Origin: Sorangium aterium
Lineage (GTDB): Bacteria > Myxococcota_A > Polyangia > Polyangiales > Polyangiaceae
DNA: 64,000 bases
Assembly: GCF_028368935.1 (NCBI RefSeq)
Contig: NZ_JAQNDK010000002.1
Span: 2,232,001-2,296,000 of the forward strand
Reading direction: 5' to 3'
The notes under the pieces were generated by a model. The model saw only the letters and a program-made list of their open reading frames with translations. It ran no database searches and was not told the DNA's origin. Of the stretch, positions 9,855-18,709 are shown in pieces. Made by a program: the position numbers and the translations under genes. The first letter of the stretch is position 1. Each line of letters starts with the position of its first letter.

Positions 9855-10147
9855 ATGCGATCCGTTGAGAGGGGGCGGTGGAGGGGGGCGCAACGGCTCT
9901 GAGCCGTTGAGAGGGGGGGCGGAGGGGGCTCTTGACGGATGGAGTCCGTCAAGAAGGCCCGGCGGAGGGGGGTGGTTAACGGATCGAGTCTGCCAGGAAG
10001 GCGTGGCGGAGGGGGGTGGTTAACGGATCGAGTCTGCCAGGAGGCCCGGCGAAGGGGGTGGTTAACGGATCGAGTCTGCCAGCAGGGCCCGGTGGAGGGG
10101 GGTGGTTAACGGATCGAGTCTCCCATCAGAGCCCGGCGGAGGGGCGG
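9855..10147. repeat. Tandem 42-44-bp repeats preceded by small hairpins
   Basis: Four units start at GGTTAACGGATCGAGTCT (9974, 10018, 10060 and 10104) and each ends in a purine-rich GGCGGAGGGGGGT-like linker. Before them are three short palindromes separated by similar GAGGGGGCGG linkers: ACGGATGCGATCCGT (9851-9865), AACGGCTCTGAGCCGTT (9892-9908) and CTTGACGGATGGAGTCCGTC (9931-9950). The block lies at the 3' side of the gene at 10153-10968. No coding sequence is seen between 9227 and 10152. Confidence 0.75.
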
Positions 10148-10152
10148 CTCCG

Positions 10153-10968
10153 TCAATCCACGCCTGTCGCAGCGGCTCCCTCGTCGATCGCTGGCTCGCC
10201 GGCGTCCGGCGGCGCGCCGCCTTCCACGTCACTCTCCTCCTTGCCGCCCGAGCGCCGGCGCTCGGCCTTGGCCGCCTCCCGCTGGAGCGGCGCGAGCAGC
10301 CGGCGCGCCGTCTCCTCGTCGGCCCCCTCGAGCTCCAGCATCTGGAGGACGCTGCGCACCACCTTGATCCAGCGATTGCGCGCCCGGAGCTGCCCGCCGC
10401 GCGGGTCGGCCGCGCCCGGCCGGTCCTCCGCCGAAAGGTGGATCCGCTGCGCGTCGAGCTTGCCGAGCTCGTCGCCCGCGGCAAACCACGACTGCACCGC
10501 CTTGAGCAGGTTGCCCCCCGGCGTCGGCAGCGCCCGGAGCGCCGCCTTGGACTCCGGCGTCAGCCGGTCGCGCGCGAGCTTCACCTCGCCCGCCTCATCG
10601 CTGTAGCTCGCCCCGATGAACTTGAGCCCATCCGCGAAGAGCTGATCTCGAATCTCGAGACAGATCGCCGCGTCCTCGGGATCGTCGGCCAGATCGGCGA
10701 AGCCGGTGAGCACCGCGTGGGCGCCGCGCGCCTTGCGATCGTGGATCTGATCGACCACGACCTGCCTTTGCTGGATCGCGGAGAGCTCGTCGTTCGCCTT
10801 CTTCTGCCGCCGGTGCGACTTCAAGACGCCTTCGTGCGCCTCCTCGATATCGTCGATGAGCGGGGCGCACCGTTTCAGCGACACGAGGCGCGGCCTTTCG
10901 CGCTCCGGGTCGAGCCATGCGCCGGTGATCTGGACCATCTGACGAGGAGAGAGGTCTTTGAGGGCCAT
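10153..10968 (-). CDS. Uncharacterised helical cytoplasmic protein
   Basis: 271 residues from an ATG at 10968 preceded by a perfect AGGAGG at 6 bp. The frame extends 18 codons further upstream without a ribosome site, so the shorter start is used. The N-terminus begins MALKDLSPRQMVQITGAW. The first 200 residues are mostly charged and helical, with no signal peptide or membrane segment. The last 60 residues are acidic and disordered. I do not recognise a domain. It is separated from the sigma-factor gene by 266 bp and has its own strong ribosome site, so it is probably expressed independently. Confidence 0.75.
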   Translation of the reverse strand: MALKDLSPRQMVQITGAWLDPERERPRLVSLKRCAPLIDDIEEAHEGVLKSHRRQKKANDELSAIQQRQVVVDQIHDRKARGAHAVLTGFADLADDPEDAAICLEIRDQLFADGLKFIGASYSDEAGEVKLARDRLTPESKAALRALPTPGGNLLKAVQSWFAAGDELGKLDAQRIHLSAEDRPGAADPRGGQLRARNRWIKVVRSVLQMLELEGADEETARRLLAPLQREAAKAERRRSGGKEESDVEGGAPPDAGEPAIDEGAAATGVD

Positions 10969-11234
10969 GGTGCCTCCTTGGTTGTCCTCCGGCGACGCGC
11001 CGGGGAATGCACCATTCGTCAAGCTCTCAGTCCGGATGGGCAGTGTAAAGTCTCTTTTGCACGGCGCGAGATTTCGAGTCGGCCCGCGGCGCGTCCGGGA
11101 GGGGCGCCGCTGCTCGATTCCGGCTTGATTACCGCTCGATTACAGCCGATTCACGGCTCGAGAGGGACGCAGGGTGTTATCGCCTGTAATTGCCTTTTGC
11201 TCCGGAAGCTCGGGTGGTCCGGCGCGGAGGTCCT

Positions 11235-11924
11235 TCAGGTCCCCTCGCTCGGCGGCGGCTCCTCGACGTGGCTCGCCTGCAGATCACCCCGGAGCCGCCT
11301 GCGCAGGTGCTCGTCCATGCGCATCGCGTGCTTCTCGTGGACGCCGAGCTCGGCCGCGACCTTGGCCCAGGAGAGGTCTTGCCAGTACCGGAGCTCGATG
11401 AGGCGCGCCTCCCGCTCGTCGAGGCCGCGGAGCGCGATCCCGAGCGCCTCGAACGCGCGTGTGCGCGTGAGCGCGTCCTCGGGGCGCGCCTTGAGCCGCT
11501 CGCCGGTGTGCGCGACGAAGCGCGCGAAGACGAGCGCGCGGCACGGCTCCAGGAGCTGGCTCCGCGCGTCGGCGTCGTCGTCGCTGAACGGGTCGCTCGT
11601 GTCCCGCACCGACTCGGCCGCATCGAGGAAGGCGTCGAGCCCGGCGCGCTGGAACGATGCCTCGCGGGTGAGCAGCCGGAGGACGGCGCCGGCGACCCGC
11701 TTCCAGGCATAGACGCTGAACGGGACGCCGCGGGTCGGGTCGTATCCGGGGCTGGCCTCCAGCAGCGCCTGATAGGCCGCCTGCTCGCAGTCCTCGAGGC
11801 GCTGGGACGTCCGCACGCCATGGACCTGCGCTGTCGTGCGCGCGACGTGGCGGGCCATGGGCAGCGCCTCCAGCACGCGCTCCTGGTCAGGGAGAGGTGG
11901 AGACGGGCGCTCGCCGGGGGTCAC
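11235..11924 (-). CDS. Sigma-70-family RNA polymerase sigma factor
   Basis: 229 residues starting at a GTG that overlaps the stop of the upstream gene (GTGA). A region-2-like part lies at about 20-85 (LEDCEQAAYQALLEASPGYD, then FSVYAWKRVAGAVLRLL). A region-4-like helix-turn-helix lies at about 165-215 (LDEREARLIELRYWQDLSW, then VAAELGVHEKHAMRMDEHL). No region 1.1 or 3 is obvious, so it is a small alternative sigma factor of FliA/ECF size. The targets are unknown. The upstream partner is coupled to it and may regulate it. Confidence 0.85.
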   Translation of the reverse strand: MTPGERPSPPLPDQERVLEALPMARHVARTTAQVHGVRTSQRLEDCEQAAYQALLEASPGYDPTRGVPFSVYAWKRVAGAVLRLLTREASFQRAGLDAFLDAAESVRDTSDPFSDDDADARSQLLEPCRALVFARFVAHTGERLKARPEDALTRTRAFEALGIALRGLDEREARLIELRYWQDLSWAKVAAELGVHEKHAMRMDEHLRRRLRGDLQASHVEEPPPSEGT

Positions 11925-12247
11925 CGCCGCCCACCGAAGGTGCCGTCGCGGCGCGCCGCCGCCGCCTCGCCGGCCGCGGGCCCGCCGGCGCGCTGGGACG
12001 ACGCGTCGCGCGCGACCTCGCCGCTCTCGGAGGGGACCGGAGGCCTGGCCCGCAAGCGGTCGTAGAGCGGCGCGGCGGCGGGGTGCGTCTTGATGAAGAT
12101 CGTGAGGAGCCTGCGGTAGTCCTCGATCTCCTCGGGGGAGAGCGCGCCGAGGTACGGGCCGAGCGCGTCGGCGAGGCAGGCCTCCAGCAGGGGATCGGCG
12201 TTGCCGGGCGGCTCCAGGTCGTCGGGCTCGTCGGATGCGTCGTGCAT
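11921..12247 (-). CDS. Small acidic protein coupled to the sigma factor
   Basis: 108 residues, not recognised. GAGG precedes the ATG by 6 bp. The first 70 residues are acidic and leucine-rich (for example LLEACLADALGPYLGALSPE) and probably helical; the rest is Ala/Arg/Gly-rich and disordered. There is no membrane segment or zinc-binding HxxxCxxC motif, so it is not a classical ZAS anti-sigma factor. The 4-bp overlap with the sigma gene implies co-expression. A regulatory role toward the sigma factor is inferred from context only. Confidence 0.7.
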   Translation of the reverse strand: MHDASDEPDDLEPPGNADPLLEACLADALGPYLGALSPEEIEDYRRLLTIFIKTHPAAAPLYDRLRARPPVPSESGEVARDASSQRAGGPAAGEAAAARRDGTFGGRR

Positions 12248-12546
12248 GGTGACCTCGCGCAGGAAGGGGCCCGCGTGCGTGCGGCGCCCGTTCCTTCTCC
12301 TAAATCACTGCCGGGTGGTCCGTTCAGACAAGGAAAGCGACAGGCCGGGATCTTTTTGTCGCGTCCCGGAGGAGCGGCGTGGGCGGGGCGCTGGAGCGGG
12401 CGGCGGGCCTGGACCGTGGGCCGGGGCCCTGCTGGGCAGGTAACACGCCGAATCGACGCCGTTTTTCAGGAATCGACATCGCCCGTGCATTTTCTTTGTC
12501 TGAACCGGCCCCCTGCTCGTGATTTCCATCTCAGGAGACCTCGCCG
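12248..12546. promoter_or_regulatory. Divergent promoter region between the sigma operon and the kinase locus
   Basis: Two repeat pairs stand out. GTTCAGACAAGG (12322-12333) and its near-complement CTTTGTCTGAAC (12494-12505) face each other at the two ends, as expected for related sites serving divergent promoters. GAATCGAC occurs twice, exactly 20 bp (about two helical turns) apart, at 12450 and 12470. AGGAGA upstream of 12547 is the ribosome site of the first kinase. The regulator is unknown. Confidence 0.45.
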
Positions 12547-13768
12547 GTGGTGGCACGCCGCACGTCGGACAGATCAGGGCCCTCGGGCGCCGTGGGGGAT
12601 GCGCTGGAAGGGACCCCCTACCGGGCGGTCCGGGTGCTCGGGCGTGGGGGCATGGGGGAGGTCGTCGAGGCGGAGCACCGCGCGCTGCGGAAGCGGGTCG
12701 TCGTGAAGCTCGTCCGCCGCGCGCTGGCGCACGATCCGCGCTTCGCGGACCGGCTGCAGGTGGAGGCGCGGGCGCTGGCGGCGGTGTCGTCGCCGCACGT
12801 GGTGGCGGTGCTCGATCTGGGACAGACGCCGTCGGGGCGCCCGTACTTCGTGATGGAGCGGCTCCGAGGGACGACGCTCGGGGAGGAGCTCGAGCGGCGC
12901 GGTCCGCTGCCGGTGGCCGAGGCGATCGATCTGGTGCGGCAGGTGCTGGCGGGGCTCGCGGCGGCGCACCGGGTGGGGCTTGTCCACCGCGACGTGAAGC
13001 TCGACAACGTGTTCCTGTGCGCGCCGGGGGCGGCGCCGGGCGACGCCCGGGTCGCGAAGGTGCTCGACTTCGGCGTCGCAAAGGTGCTCGACGGCGCGGT
13101 CGCCGACACCGAGGCGGCGCCGGGGGCGGAGCCGTCGCCGTCCTTGCCCGCGCCGGCGTATCCGACCGAGGCCGGGCTGCTGGTCGGGACGCCGCGGACG
13201 GCCTCGCCGGAGCAGGCGCAGTGCCAGCCGGTGGACGCCCGGGCAGATGTGTATGCGGTCGGGCTGCTGATGTATACGCTGGTTGTGGGGCACGGTCCGT
13301 TCGCCCATGTCGAGGACGCGCTGGCGCTGCTGCGCGCGCACGTCGTGGAGCCGCCGGCGCCGCCGTCGCGGTACGCGGCGCAGCGGATCCCGGCGGCGCT
13401 GGACCGGGCGGTGCTGAAGGCGCTGGCGAAGCGGCCGGAGGAGCGGTTCGAGAGCGCCGAGGCGTTCGCGGCGGCGCTGGGGCGGATCGGGGCGGAGCTG
13501 GGGGTGGTGGGAGGGCCGGGCGCGGCCGGGGCGTGGGGAGGTGCGGTGCGGGGGCCGGAGGCGGAGGCAGGGTGGGGGCCGCAGAGCAGGGCGTGGTTCG
13601 AGGCGAGGCCGGAGGGGCGCAGCGGGGCGAGAGCCGGCGGGGGCGTGGCGGTGGAGGCGGGGGGTGGCGCCGGTGGACGCGCGGCTGTTCGCTGGGCTGA
13701 CGCTGGCGAGCACGGTGGTGTTCTCGGCGATCGCGGCGCTGGTGCTGCGCGGGATGGGGGTGTGGTGA
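12547..13768 (+). CDS. Ser/Thr protein kinase with C-terminal membrane helix, frameshifted near its end
   Basis: Start GTG with AGGAG 9 bp upstream. The catalytic domain (about 25-315) has P-loop GRGGMGEV, VVVKLV lysine, HRDVKLDN, LDFGVAK and SPEQ. After a Gly/Ala-rich linker, the frame with typical codon use shifts by +1 at a G6 run (13659-13664). From there the shifted frame encodes a convincing membrane helix (RLFAGLTLASTVVFSAIAAL) and stops with a TGA (13766-13768) that overlaps the next gene's ATG. Read literally, the unshifted frame instead runs on into the second kinase, giving a 1255-residue double kinase. A real +1 indel, a sequencing error in the G-run or slippage could explain it. 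Without the extra base it would be a tail-anchored kinase of about 406 residues. Confidence 0.8.
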
Positions 13769-16314
13769 TGGCGCGGGAGGCGCTGAAGGCCGGGGACGTG
13801 TTCCTGGACTACCGGATCACGGAGGTGATCGACGCGGGTGGGATGGGAGAGGTGTACCGGGCGGTGGAGGACTACTCGGAGGACGTCGTGGCGATCAAGT
13901 GCATGCTGCCCCGGCACCTGAAGAGAGAGGACTTCGCGAGGCGGTTCCGGCAGGAGTGCAAGTTCTATCCGAAGCTGAAGCACCCGAACATCGTGAGGAT
14001 GAGGAAGGCGGGTGTGTCGCCGGATCACGTGGCGTACATCGTGATGGATTACCTCGAGGGGAGGACGCTGAGGAAGCTGCTCAACAAGGCGTACCGGCTG
14101 GACTTCCTGAGCGCGATGCACGTGATGCTGCAGGTGGCGGACGCGATGACGTTCGTGCACTCGAAGGGGATATGGCACCGTGACCTGAAGCCCGAGAACA
14201 TCATGGTCGGGACGAAGGCGGACGCGAAAGGGCACGTGTGGCTCTTGGACTTCGGGATAGCGAAGTTCGCGGACGGCGGGATGAACACCGATGATCTGCC
14301 GGACGTGGGGACGGTGAGGTACATCTCGCCGGAGCAGGTGAAGATGCTTTACACGTCGTCGAGGAAGGCAGAGCGCGTGGAGCGTGCGAGGCCGGATGGG
14401 CGCACGGACATCTACGCGTTCGGTGCGATCTTCTACGAGGTGCTGACGGGGAAGCACCTGTTCCTGGACGACAGCGAGCCAGCGACGGCGGAGGAGACGC
14501 TGACGGGGCACCTGGTCGCGGCGCCGGAGCCGGTGCACGAGATCGTGCCGGATTGCCCCGAGTTCCTGTGGCCCGTGGTGGCGCGGTGCATCGCGATCGA
14601 CCGTGAGGAGCGGTATCCGAGGTTCGACGACGTGGCGCGGGACCTGCGGGGGCTCTTGCGGGACACGGTGCCGGCGGGCCACGTGCTGGCGCAGCGGCTG
14701 GCGCGGGAGCGGATGGAGGCGGAGCGGCAGGCGGCGTTCGCGGGGGTGGCGCTGGAGGACAGCACGCCGGTGGAGGACGAGACGAGCGCAGCGGGCCGGG
14801 CGGGCGAGGAGGAGACGGAGGAGGCGCGGCAGGAGGGTGAGATGGAGCGAGGGAGCGCGGAGGGCGAGAAGCGGGCGCGGCGGGTGGTGCACGGGGAGAC
14901 GGCGCCGCTGGAGCAGTTCGTGGCGCCAGCGAGCGCGCTGCCGTTCGCGCCGTCGTCGCGCGTGCCGCGGGGGCGGGGGGTGGGGCATACGGAGCCGCTG
15001 CCCGCGCTGAAGCCGCTGGAGTCGACCGCGAAGCTCGGCGGGACGTGGGCGGAGCGGATGGCGCAGCGAGCGGGGGCGGCGGCGATGCCGCAGGCGCTGG
15101 CGGAGGTGAGGGCGGGGAGTTGTGCGGGACCGCCGCCGATGCCGCAGTCGCACGGTGGGCCGGTGTCGATGCCGCAGGCGTATGGTGGGCCGGTACCGAT
15201 GCCGCAGTCGTACGGTGGGCCGGCGCCGATGCCGCAGGCGTATGCGGGACCGCCGCCGATGCCGCAGGCGTATGCGGGACCGCCGCCGATGCCGCAGGCG
15301 TATGCGGGACCGCCGCCGATGCCGCAGGCGTATGCGGGACCGCCGCCGATGCCGCAGGCGTATGCGGGACCGCCGCCGATGCCGCAGGCGTATGCGGGAC
15401 CTCCGCCGATGCCGCCGTCGTACGGCGGGCCGGCGTCGCACGCGGAGGCGCAGGGGTACGGTGGACCGCCGCCGTTGCCGGTGATGGAGACGCAGCACGC
15501 CGTGCCATTGAGGGAGGCACGACGAGCAGCAGCGCAGCCGCCGCAGGAGGTGGAGCTTCCGTACGTGACGCCGCAGCTCCTGACGACGGAGGCGTCGGGC
15601 CCGGGAACGGCGCCACCGATCGCGGGGCGGCCAGTGGCGCCGAGCTCGGTGACGGCACCGAGCGCGGGGCCGGCGGAGTCGTTGCGGAAAGAGACGCCGA
15701 TGACGCCGGTGGCGGCGCTGCTGACGCAGCCGCGGCGAGCGCCGAGGGCGTACGTGCTGGCGCCGGTGGTGGCGCTTGCGCTGACGCTGGGAGGCGTGGG
15801 GGCGGTGCTGGGGCTGCGCTCGGCGCGCGACACGGCGCCGGCTCCGGTGACAGGAGAGCCGGCGGCAACGGCGGCGTCGGCGGAGAGCGCGACGGCGGCA
15901 GCGGCAGCGGCGCCGGCCGAGAGCGTGGCGGCGGCAGCGCCACCGTCCGAGGCGAGCGCGACGGCGCCCGCGCCGGAGGCGAGCGCGGCGGCGGCGAGCA
16001 CGGCCGAGGCGGCGGTGAATGCCGGAGCAGCGGAGAAGATGGGGGCGGCAGCGGAGGCCAAGGCGCCTGCTCCCAAGGAGCAAGCGGCGGCAGCGAAGGA
16101 GCAAGCGGTGGCGGCGAAGGCAGAGCCGGCGAAGGCAGCGCCTGTGAAGGCGGCGGCGGGGACGGAGGACGACGAGGACTTCTACCCGATGCCGAAGCGT
16201 CAGAAACCGTCGTTTCTGCGGGTGATCGAGGAGCGGAAGAAGGCGGCGCCTGCGAAGCAACAGGGCGCGAAGCCGGCCGGGCCATGCGCCACGGCGGGGT
16301 GCAGGCCGTTCTAG
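13768..16314 (+). CDS. Membrane-anchored Ser/Thr kinase, copy A
   Basis: 848 residues from the ATG at 13768; copy B starts at the same residue. Catalytic domain (about 10-295): DAGGMGEV, AIKC lysine, HRDLKPEN, LLDFGIAK, SPEQ. A linker (about 300-655) is charged, then Pro-rich with a 10-residue repeat (AGPPPMPQAY). One membrane helix lies at about 658-686. The outside part is Ala/Glu-rich and ends with DDEDFYPMPKRQKPSFL and a CxxxGCRPF tail. The first 434 residues are identical to copy B (22376-25150). All catalytic motifs are present, so it should be active. Its substrates are unknown; the downstream membrane protein and TPR-PEGA protein are obvious candidates. Confidence 0.93.
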   Translation: MAREALKAGDVFLDYRITEVIDAGGMGEVYRAVEDYSEDVVAIKCMLPRHLKREDFARRFRQECKFYPKLKHPNIVRMRKAGVSPDHVAYIVMDYLEGRTLRKLLNKAYRLDFLSAMHVMLQVADAMTFVHSKGIWHRDLKPENIMVGTKADAKGHVWLLDFGIAKFADGGMNTDDLPDVGTVRYISPEQVKMLYTSSRKAERVERARPDGRTDIYAFGAIFYEVLTGKHLFLDDSEPATAEETLTGHLVAAPEPVHEIVPDCPEFLWPVVARCIAIDREERYPRFDDVARDLRGLLRDTVPAGHVLAQRLARERMEAERQAAFAGVALEDSTPVEDETSAAGRAGEEETEEARQEGEMERGSAEGEKRARRVVHGETAPLEQFVAPASALPFAPSSRVPRGRGVGHTEPLPALKPLESTAKLGGTWAERMAQRAGAAAMPQALAEVRAGSCAGPPPMPQSHGGPVSMPQAYGGPVPMPQSYGGPAPMPQAYAGPPPMPQAYAGPPPMPQAYAGPPPMPQAYAGPPPMPQAYAGPPPMPQAYAGPPPMPPSYGGPASHAEAQGYGGPPPLPVMETQHAVPLREARRAAAQPPQEVELPYVTPQLLTTEASGPGTAPPIAGRPVAPSSVTAPSAGPAESLRKETPMTPVAALLTQPRRAPRAYVLAPVVALALTLGGVGAVLGLRSARDTAPAPVTGEPAATAASAESATAAAAAAPAESVAAAAPPSEASATAPAPEASAAAASTAEAAVNAGAAEKMGAAAEAKAPAPKEQAAAAKEQAVAAKAEPAKAAPVKAAAGTEDDEDFYPMPKRQKPSFLRVIEERKKAAPAKQQGAKPAGPCATAGCRPF
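15181..15420 (+). repeat. 30-bp coding minisatellite in kinase A
   Basis: About eight units of a 30-bp repeat encode AGPPPMPQAY and variants (GGPVPMPQSY and similar) in the juxtamembrane linker. Copies in the middle are identical in DNA, indicating recent expansion. Kinase B has different repeats at the same place. Confidence 0.9.
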
Positions 16315-16343
16315 TGTGTGGTCGCTGAGGAGAGAGGTCTTCG

Positions 16344-17536
16344 ATGGGCAGCAACAAGGACAGCGACGACATCCGGCAGTACCTGCCGGACCTCGAGAGC
16401 ATCCGGCGCGAGGCGGATCCCGAGGTTGCGGAGCGGAAGCTGCAGCAGGCGCTGAACAACCCGGAGCTGGACCGGGCGCTGTCGGAGATGCAGCAGCAGA
16501 AGCCGACGGGGCAGCCGCTGTTCCAGTTCCCGGTGGTGCCTGCGCTGGCCAAGGAGCGAACGGGGCCTCCGCCGTATCCGGCGCAAGCGGCGCCGCCGCC
16601 GTATCCGGCACAAGCGACGCCGCCGCCGTATCCGGCACAAGCGACGCCGCCGCCGCTGCCGGCGCAAACGGGGCGGACTCCGCTGCCGGTGCACGCGGTA
16701 CCGCCGCCGTTTCCGGCGAAGGCGCCGCAGCAGGCAGCGCCGCACGGGGCGGTCGTGCAGCAACACGGGGCGGTCGCGCAGCAGCACGGGGCGGTCGTGC
16801 AGCAGCACGGGGCAGTCGCGCAGCAGCACGGGGCGGTCGCGCAGCAGCACGGGGCGGCGGCGCTGCCCGGAGCAGCGCCGCCGCATCAGGGCGCGATGGC
16901 AGCGCAGCGTGCGCCGGTGCAGCAGGTGACGCAGCGTGTGCCGTTATACGGGGGCGCGGCGGCTCCGCAGCACGCGCCGGTGCAGCAGGGCGCGCCGGTG
17001 CAGCCGGGAGCGATGGCGCAGAGCCAGTGGGCGGACCGGGCGCTGCCGCCGATCGACAAGGCGCTGCTGCCGTCGTCGTTGCTGCCGGTGACGCCGCCGC
17101 CGGTGGTGACGCCGAAGCCGCCGCCTGAAGCGCAGGCGGCGGGACGGCGCCGACCTGGATGCCGACGTGGCTCATGGTGGTGCTCGCCGTGCTCGCGGTG
17201 AGCATGCCGTTCGTGCTGGCGACGCTCCTGCGGCGAGAGACGCCGCCGAAAGAGCAGGAGCCGGCGCAGCTGCCGAGCGGGGCGCCAGCGCCGAGCACGC
17301 AGGCGCCGCCGGAGGCCTCGGAGCTGTTGCCGCCGGTGGCGCCGGCACCGCCGGAGGCGGTCGAGCCAAGCCTCGATGACACCGCGTCCGCGAGCCAACC
17401 GCCAGCGCCGCCACCGCCGCCAGGGCCAGTGTCGCCCGTGCCCGCGCGGCCGACGCATGCGGCGCCGCACGTTCCGCAGGCGCCCGTCGCGCCTGCGCCC
17501 ACGGAGCGGCCACAAGACGAAGGATGGATGGAGTGA
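16344..17536 (+). pseudogene. Pro/Gln-rich single-pass membrane protein, copy A (1-bp deletion)
   Basis: The frame starts MGSNKDSDDIRQYLPDLESI as in intact copy B (25175-26350). It runs through PPPYPAQAT repeats and a seven-residue AVAQQHG repeat. At 17154-17155 copy A has CC where copy B has CCC. The frame is lost and stops at 17201, just before the membrane helix. The remainder (17159-17536) is open in the other frame and encodes MPTWLMVVLAVLAVSMPFVL and the Pro-rich tail. As written, the product is soluble, or two pieces result. A sequencing error is the alternative. It lies 29 bp after kinase A, in the same order as in module B. Confidence 0.85.
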
Positions 17537-17553
17537 GACCGCGTGGAGCCATG

Positions 17554-18681
17554 ATGATGACCAGCCGATCGCTAGCTGTAGTGCTGACCGTTGCGACCTT
17601 GATCGCCGACCCCGACGTCGCTGCCGCACAGCCAGCCGCGCCGCCGGCCGCGCCAGGGACGGCGCCTGCCAGCGCCGCCGACGCGGCGAAGCGCGCCGAA
17701 GCGCTCGTCGACAAAGCGAAGTCCCTCTATTTGGAGGGCAAGTACCAAGAAGCCGAGGCCGCGCTGCTCGTGGCCTGGGAGCTGAACCCGACGTTCGACG
17801 TGGCGTACAACCTCGGGAACACGGAATACAAGCTGCAGAAGCACCGTGAAGCAGCGCAGTACCTTTCGTTCGCGCTGAGGAACTGGCCGCTGCTGAAGGC
17901 GGTGGCGAAGCTGAAGCCGAGAGCGGAGCAGTGGCTCGCGGAGTCGCGAGCGCAGGTGGGTGCGCTCAAGGTGTCGGTCACCGTAGCGGGAGCGGAAGTG
18001 CTGGTGGACGGCAAGAGCGTGGGCCGGGCGCCGCTGGAAGGGGAGGTGTTTGTCGACGCCGGCGAGCACCAGGTGGAAGCGAGGCATCTGGACTATGAGC
18101 CGGCGAGCCAGACGGTGGGTGTGGCGAAGGGAGGGACGGCGGAGGTGAAGCTGGCGATAACCCCGGTGAAGGCCGCACCGCAGGCGTTGGCGGGCGTGAA
18201 GACGGAGGGGGGCGCGAGCGCGGCGGGGGCGGGGGCCGGTGCGCCTGTGGCGCAGCAGCCACCCGGGGCGCCGATAGAGCCGCTACCGCCGCCGAAGAGG
18301 AACTGGGTGCCGGTGATCGCGCTGGGCGCGGCGAGCGCGGTGGGGCTCGGCGTGGGGATCGGGCTGACGGTGGCGTCCAGTAACGCGCGGAGCGACGCGG
18401 ATGCGCAGCGCGCTGCGATCCTGTCGCAGGGGCCTGGGTGCGTTCACGCGCCGAGCGATGTTGCGAGTGCGTGCAGCATGTTCGACGAGAGAGCGGGGCG
18501 AGCTGAAACGTTCGGTACCGGAGCCGTCGTGGCCTATGCGGCGTCCGGTGCGCTGGCCGCAGGTGCGTTGGTCTATGCGCTGTGGCCTCGCTCATCTGCA
18601 TCAAGCAACGCGGTGGGTGTGCTGCCGACAGCTTGGGTAGCGCAGGGAGAACGAGGCTTGGGAGTCGTTGGCGTGTGGTGA
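17554..18681 (+). CDS. TPR-PEGA membrane protein, copy A
   Basis: 375 residues. Three ATGs in a row occur at 17551-17559; GGAG is best spaced for the second or third. The signal sequence has a hydrophobic core SLAVVLTVATLIA and ends near AAAQP. Two TPR-like helical repeats follow (about 45-125, with LYLEGKYQEAEAALL and LNPTFDVAYNLGNTEY). A PEGA domain is at about 135-195 (VLVDGKSVGRAPLEGEV). A disordered Gly/Pro linker then leads to two membrane helices (about 252-272 and 325-348). PEGA domains bind surface components and TPRs bind proteins; here both would be outside the cytoplasmic membrane. This is the first of five tandem paralogues. Confidence 0.88.
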   Translation: MMTSRSLAVVLTVATLIADPDVAAAQPAAPPAAPGTAPASAADAAKRAEALVDKAKSLYLEGKYQEAEAALLVAWELNPTFDVAYNLGNTEYKLQKHREAAQYLSFALRNWPLLKAVAKLKPRAEQWLAESRAQVGALKVSVTVAGAEVLVDGKSVGRAPLEGEVFVDAGEHQVEARHLDYEPASQTVGVAKGGTAEVKLAITPVKAAPQALAGVKTEGGASAAGAGAGAPVAQQPPGAPIEPLPPPKRNWVPVIALGAASAVGLGVGIGLTVASSNARSDADAQRAAILSQGPGCVHAPSDVASACSMFDERAGRAETFGTGAVVAYAASGALAAGALVYALWPRSSASSNAVGVLPTAWVAQGERGLGVVGVW

Positions 18682-18709
18682 GCGGCGATGGGAAGGAAAG
18701 GATGCGAAC

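Noticed and set aside
9974-10147. CRISPR-like array
   Set aside because: Units of 42-44 bp are adjacent repeats without unique spacers, there are no cas genes, and the linkers are the same purine-rich sequence.
12574-17502. Very long antisense open frame opposite the kinase genes
   Set aside because: It mirrors GC-rich coding sequence with strong third-position bias; its protein is Arg/Pro/Ala low-complexity and no motif is present.
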